64,000 bases of DNA from the NCBI RefSeq assembly GCF_001682865.1, contig NZ_MAQX01000002.1, forward strand, positions 17,308-81,307. The letters are read 5' to 3'. Source of the stretch: Bacillus sp. FJAT-26390. Lineage in GTDB: Bacteria > Bacillota > Bacilli > Paenibacillales > Paenibacillaceae. Shown here piece after piece: positions 61,941 to 64,000 of this stretch; positions within the stretch are counted from its first letter, which is position 1; each line of letters opens with the position of its first letter. The position numbers were made by a program, and so were the translations under genes. A model generated the notes under the pieces. The model ran no database searches and was not told where the DNA came from. It saw only the letters and a program-made list of their open reading frames with translations.

Positions 61941-62045
61941 CGTACTCTCCCCCTACCTGTATATGAGTCATATTTAAGTTATATAGTACCACTATTCAAA
62001 AAATAATATATCATATTAACGCATTACGCACAATAAATAGTCGTT

Positions 62046-62942
62046 TTATTCGCCGAATATCACTTTGTACAACGCTTGCGTGCCGTTGTTCTCTTCTCCA
62101 TTCGCAATAACCTGCTCATATAAAGAGCGTGCGAGAGCCAGGCCAGGCAAGGGCAGCCCAAGTTCATCTGCCGATTCTATCGCAATTTTGATATCCTTCA
62201 TGAAATGCTTCACATAAAACCCAGGTGCAAAATCTCCGTTTATGATGCGCGGACCCAGATTCGACAATGACCAGCTGCCTGCCGCGCCAGCTTCGATGCT
62301 CTTTAGCACCTTGCTCTGCTCCAATCCCGCACGCTTCGCGTATGCGAGCGCTTCGCTTACGCCGATCATATTGGATGCGATCGCAATCTGATTGCACATT
62401 TTCGTAAATTGGCCGGAGCCCGCTGCTCCCTGATGTACGATATTTTTGCCCATAAGCAAAAACAGCGGCAAGGCCGCTTCAAAGGCTTCCTCCGTACCGC
62501 CGGCCATAATCGAAAGCCTAGCCTCCTTGGCGCCGATATCCCCTCCAGATACAGGAGCGTCAACCGCCGCAAGCCCTCTTTCACTTGCCTCCTGCTCGAT
62601 GCGTTTAGCAAGCGATGGACTTGAAGTCGTCATATCGATCAGCAGACGATTCGGCTTAACATTTTGCAATAAGCCCGCTTCTCCAAAGTAAACCTCTTCT
62701 ACGTCGGCAGGATAGCCGAGCATCGTAATGATTACATCTGATTGCTCAGCAACTAATTGGGGCGTATCTTGCCATAAGGCACCTCTTGAAACCAAGTTAT
62801 CTGCTCTTGACTTCGTGCGATTGTATACGTTCACCTTATAACCTGCGGCTAGCAAATGCCCCGCCATGCTTTCCCCCATAATGCCTGTCCCGATAAATCC
62901 GATTACGCTCGCTTGATCGATCTTCAATTCTGTCAATTTCAT
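62046..62942 (-). CDS. NAD(P)-dependent beta-hydroxyacid dehydrogenase (second copy type)
   Basis: 298 residues from ATG 62942 with GAGAGGCGGA in front; the longer frame to 63125 runs through a terminator and is rejected. VIGFIGTGIMGESMAGHLLAAGY binds NAD(P). DAPVSGGDIGAKEARLSIM is the substrate loop, and FTKMCNQIAIASNM carries the catalytic Lys. It belongs to the same family as the gene at 36622 but is clearly diverged. Substrate unknown. Confidence 0.9.
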   Translation of the reverse strand: MKLTELKIDQASVIGFIGTGIMGESMAGHLLAAGYKVNVYNRTKSRADNLVSRGALWQDTPQLVAEQSDVIITMLGYPADVEEVYFGEAGLLQNVKPNRLLIDMTTSSPSLAKRIEQEASERGLAAVDAPVSGGDIGAKEARLSIMAGGTEEAFEAALPLFLLMGKNIVHQGAAGSGQFTKMCNQIAIASNMIGVSEALAYAKRAGLEQSKVLKSIEAGAAGSWSLSNLGPRIINGDFAPGFYVKHFMKDIKIAIESADELGLPLPGLALARSLYEQVIANGEENNGTQALYKVIFGE

Positions 62943-62997
62943 TCCGCCTCTCCATGATAGGTCTACAATTTCAGATATGCTTATTATAATATTGTTC

Positions 62998-63041
62998 GAA
63001 AAAAAATAGCCAGAGACATAGGCTTGCGCTTGTCTCCGGCT
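62998..63041 (-). terminator. Intrinsic terminator of pepF
   Basis: AGCCAGAGACA (63008-63018) pairs with TGTCTCCGGCT (63031-63041), 12-base loop, then eight T on the minus strand. Confidence 0.88.
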
Positions 63042-63130
63042 GTCCGGTGGATGTCTTCTCGTTTTTTTAATTCTATCTGTCCGAGCCTTAAATAATCTAT
63101 AGCTCAGACCGCTCATCTTATCCATTAACC

Positions 63131-64000
63131 TTATTCGTTCGTCATTTCAATAAACTGACCCACATCAATGGCAGTCAATGCAACCGCATCGCGCCAAAAA
63201 TCGATCTCTTCCACATTTACGCCAAGATGCTCGTTAGCCAGCTGCTCGACGCCCATCCGGCCGGTATCTCGCAGCAATGCGACATACTGATCCTTAAACT
63301 CCGGGCCTTCCTTCAGCGCTTTCGCATAAATGCCCGCGCTGAATAAATAACCGAACGTATAAGGGAAGTTATAGAAAGGGACGTCCGTAAAGTAGAAATG
63401 CATTTTGGATGCCCAGAAATGGGGATGAACCTCCCCTAGCAGATCGCAATAAGCTTCGCGCTGCGCTTCTTCCATCAATGTGTTCAGCTCTTCTACAGAC
63501 ACTAGACCCTCTTTGCGGCGCGCATAGAACCGTGTCTCGAATAAGAAACGAGCATGAATGTTCATAAAGAAAGCCACTGAACGCTGAATTTTGTCTTCAA
63601 GCAGTCCAAGCTTCTCCTCAGGTTCAACGGCAGCATTAAACGCACGGTCAGATACGATTAGCTCTGCGAAAGTAGATGCCGTCTCCGCCACATTCATCGC
63701 GTACTCTTGCGACAAAGCTGGCAAGTCGTTCATCACATGCTGGTGATAAGCATGGCCTAGCTCATGCGCCAGCGTAGAAATATTCGAAGCTGTGCCCGAA
63801 AAAGTCATGAAAATACGGGTTTGGCCGCTCTTCGGAAACGACGTGCAGAAGCCGCCGGGACGCTTGCCGGGACGATCCTCGGCCTCTATCCAGCCCTCGC
63901 GGAACGCAAGCTCCGAGAAGTCGGCAAGATCAGGGCTGAACGTTCGGAATTGCTCTACGATAAAAGCCGCCGCTTCGTCGTATGGAATCGTCTTTGTTGC
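63131..64000 (-). CDS. pepF: Oligoendopeptidase F, M3 family (C-terminal part)
   Basis: The frame is open to the window edge (290 codons, N-terminus outside). The zinc motif HELGHAYHQH, the preceding GGFCTSFPKSGQTRIFMTFSGTASNISTL and the downstream ETASTFAELIVSDRAF (third ligand Glu) show an M3 metallopeptidase. YFTDVPFYNFPYTFGYLFSAGIYA is the conserved Tyr-rich substrate region. Cytosolic peptide degradation. It ends in its own terminator. Confidence 0.95.
   Translation of the reverse strand, partial: ATKTIPYDEAAAFIVEQFRTFSPDLADFSELAFREGWIEAEDRPGKRPGGFCTSFPKSGQTRIFMTFSGTASNISTLAHELGHAYHQHVMNDLPALSQEYAMNVAETASTFAELIVSDRAFNAAVEPEEKLGLLEDKIQRSVAFFMNIHARFLFETRFYARRKEGLVSVEELNTLMEEAQREAYCDLLGEVHPHFWASKMHFYFTDVPFYNFPYTFGYLFSAGIYAKALKEGPEFKDQYVALLRDTGRMGVEQLANEHLGVNVEEIDFWRDAVALTAIDVGQFIEMTNE

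Noticed and set aside
62943-63125. 61-residue N-terminal extension of the dehydrogenase at 62046
   Set aside because: It would be encoded across the pepF terminator and lacks resemblance to the family; ATG 62942 directly precedes the NAD-binding motif and has a ribosome site.
1-64000. CRISPR array, tRNA, rRNA, prophage or replication origin
   Set aside because: No regularly spaced repeats, no cloverleaf or rRNA sequence, and no phage structural or replication genes were seen on either strand.

Overview
The window looks like a chromosome segment of a Paenibacillus-like, spore-former-type Bacillota. This rests on protein-level resemblance and local gene order: yojF-bshB2, ccpN-yqfL(ppsR), a YciC/ZagA-type zinc GTPase next to fur and rpmE2, DUF2621, CtaM/YozB, a TnrA/GlnR-like MerR protein, and a Gram-positive Tad pilus operon. 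Shine-Dalgarno sites are strong and TTG/GTG starts are common. No tRNA, rRNA, CRISPR array or prophage was seen. The only intact mobile element is one IS3-family (IS150-type) copy at 21851-23517.

Layout. 1-1797: 5' part of a large secreted Ig-repeat protein. 2.0-4.5 kb: MHYT-PAS-GGDEF-EAL c-di-GMP enzyme. 4.6-7.7 kb: metal-homeostasis block (zinc GTPase plus an unknown gene, fur, rpmE2) with two Zur-like boxes, one PerR-like box and one Fur-type box. 7.8-9.3 kb: SDR without its catalytic residues, a DUF4265-like protein and an ABM protein. 9.5-17.3 kb: two-component system with a beta-propeller-like lipoprotein, then a sugar-type ABC importer operon that ends in a HlyD-like adaptor. 17.4-21.7 kb: small EamA-like membrane protein, PBP1A with a very charged tail, and two GyrI-like proteins. 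21.85-23.5 kb: the IS, sitting in the loop of an intrinsic terminator. 23.5-30.2 kb: oxidoreductases, GNATs (one a pseudogene), WrbA, acyl-CoA dehydrogenase, BshB2/YojF and DinB. 30.4-34.2 kb: sulfate ABC importer. 34.4-37.5 kb: YigZ, Pgi and a beta-hydroxyacid dehydrogenase.

37.6-41.4 kb is the most unusual region. Two divergent units face each other. One encodes a Tat-signal flavin amine/amino-acid oxidase, a RidA protein with an export signal, and TatA. The other encodes a short TnrA-like MerR regulator and TatC. The shared promoter region holds two good matches to the TnrA/GlnR operator. I infer a nitrogen-controlled system that exports its own oxidase through a dedicated TatAC pair and clears the imine product outside the cytoplasm with RidA.

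41.5-49.2 kb: CtaM-like protein, PpnP, transketolase, PurU, endonuclease IV with a C-terminal extension, DUF2621, a lipoprotein and a TIGR01777 epimerase. 49.2-59.8 kb: Tad pilus operon (TadZ, TadA, TadB, TadC, Flp1-like, TadE, TadG-like, TadE-like, prepilin peptidase, DUF6382-FHA), with a terminator-like hairpin in its leader. 60.0-62.0 kb: ccpN-ppsR-ndk, where ccpN appears to begin at an ATT codon. 62.0-64.0 kb: a second beta-hydroxyacid dehydrogenase and a partial oligoendopeptidase F.

All names rest on my reading of motifs and remembered family sequences. No database search was possible.
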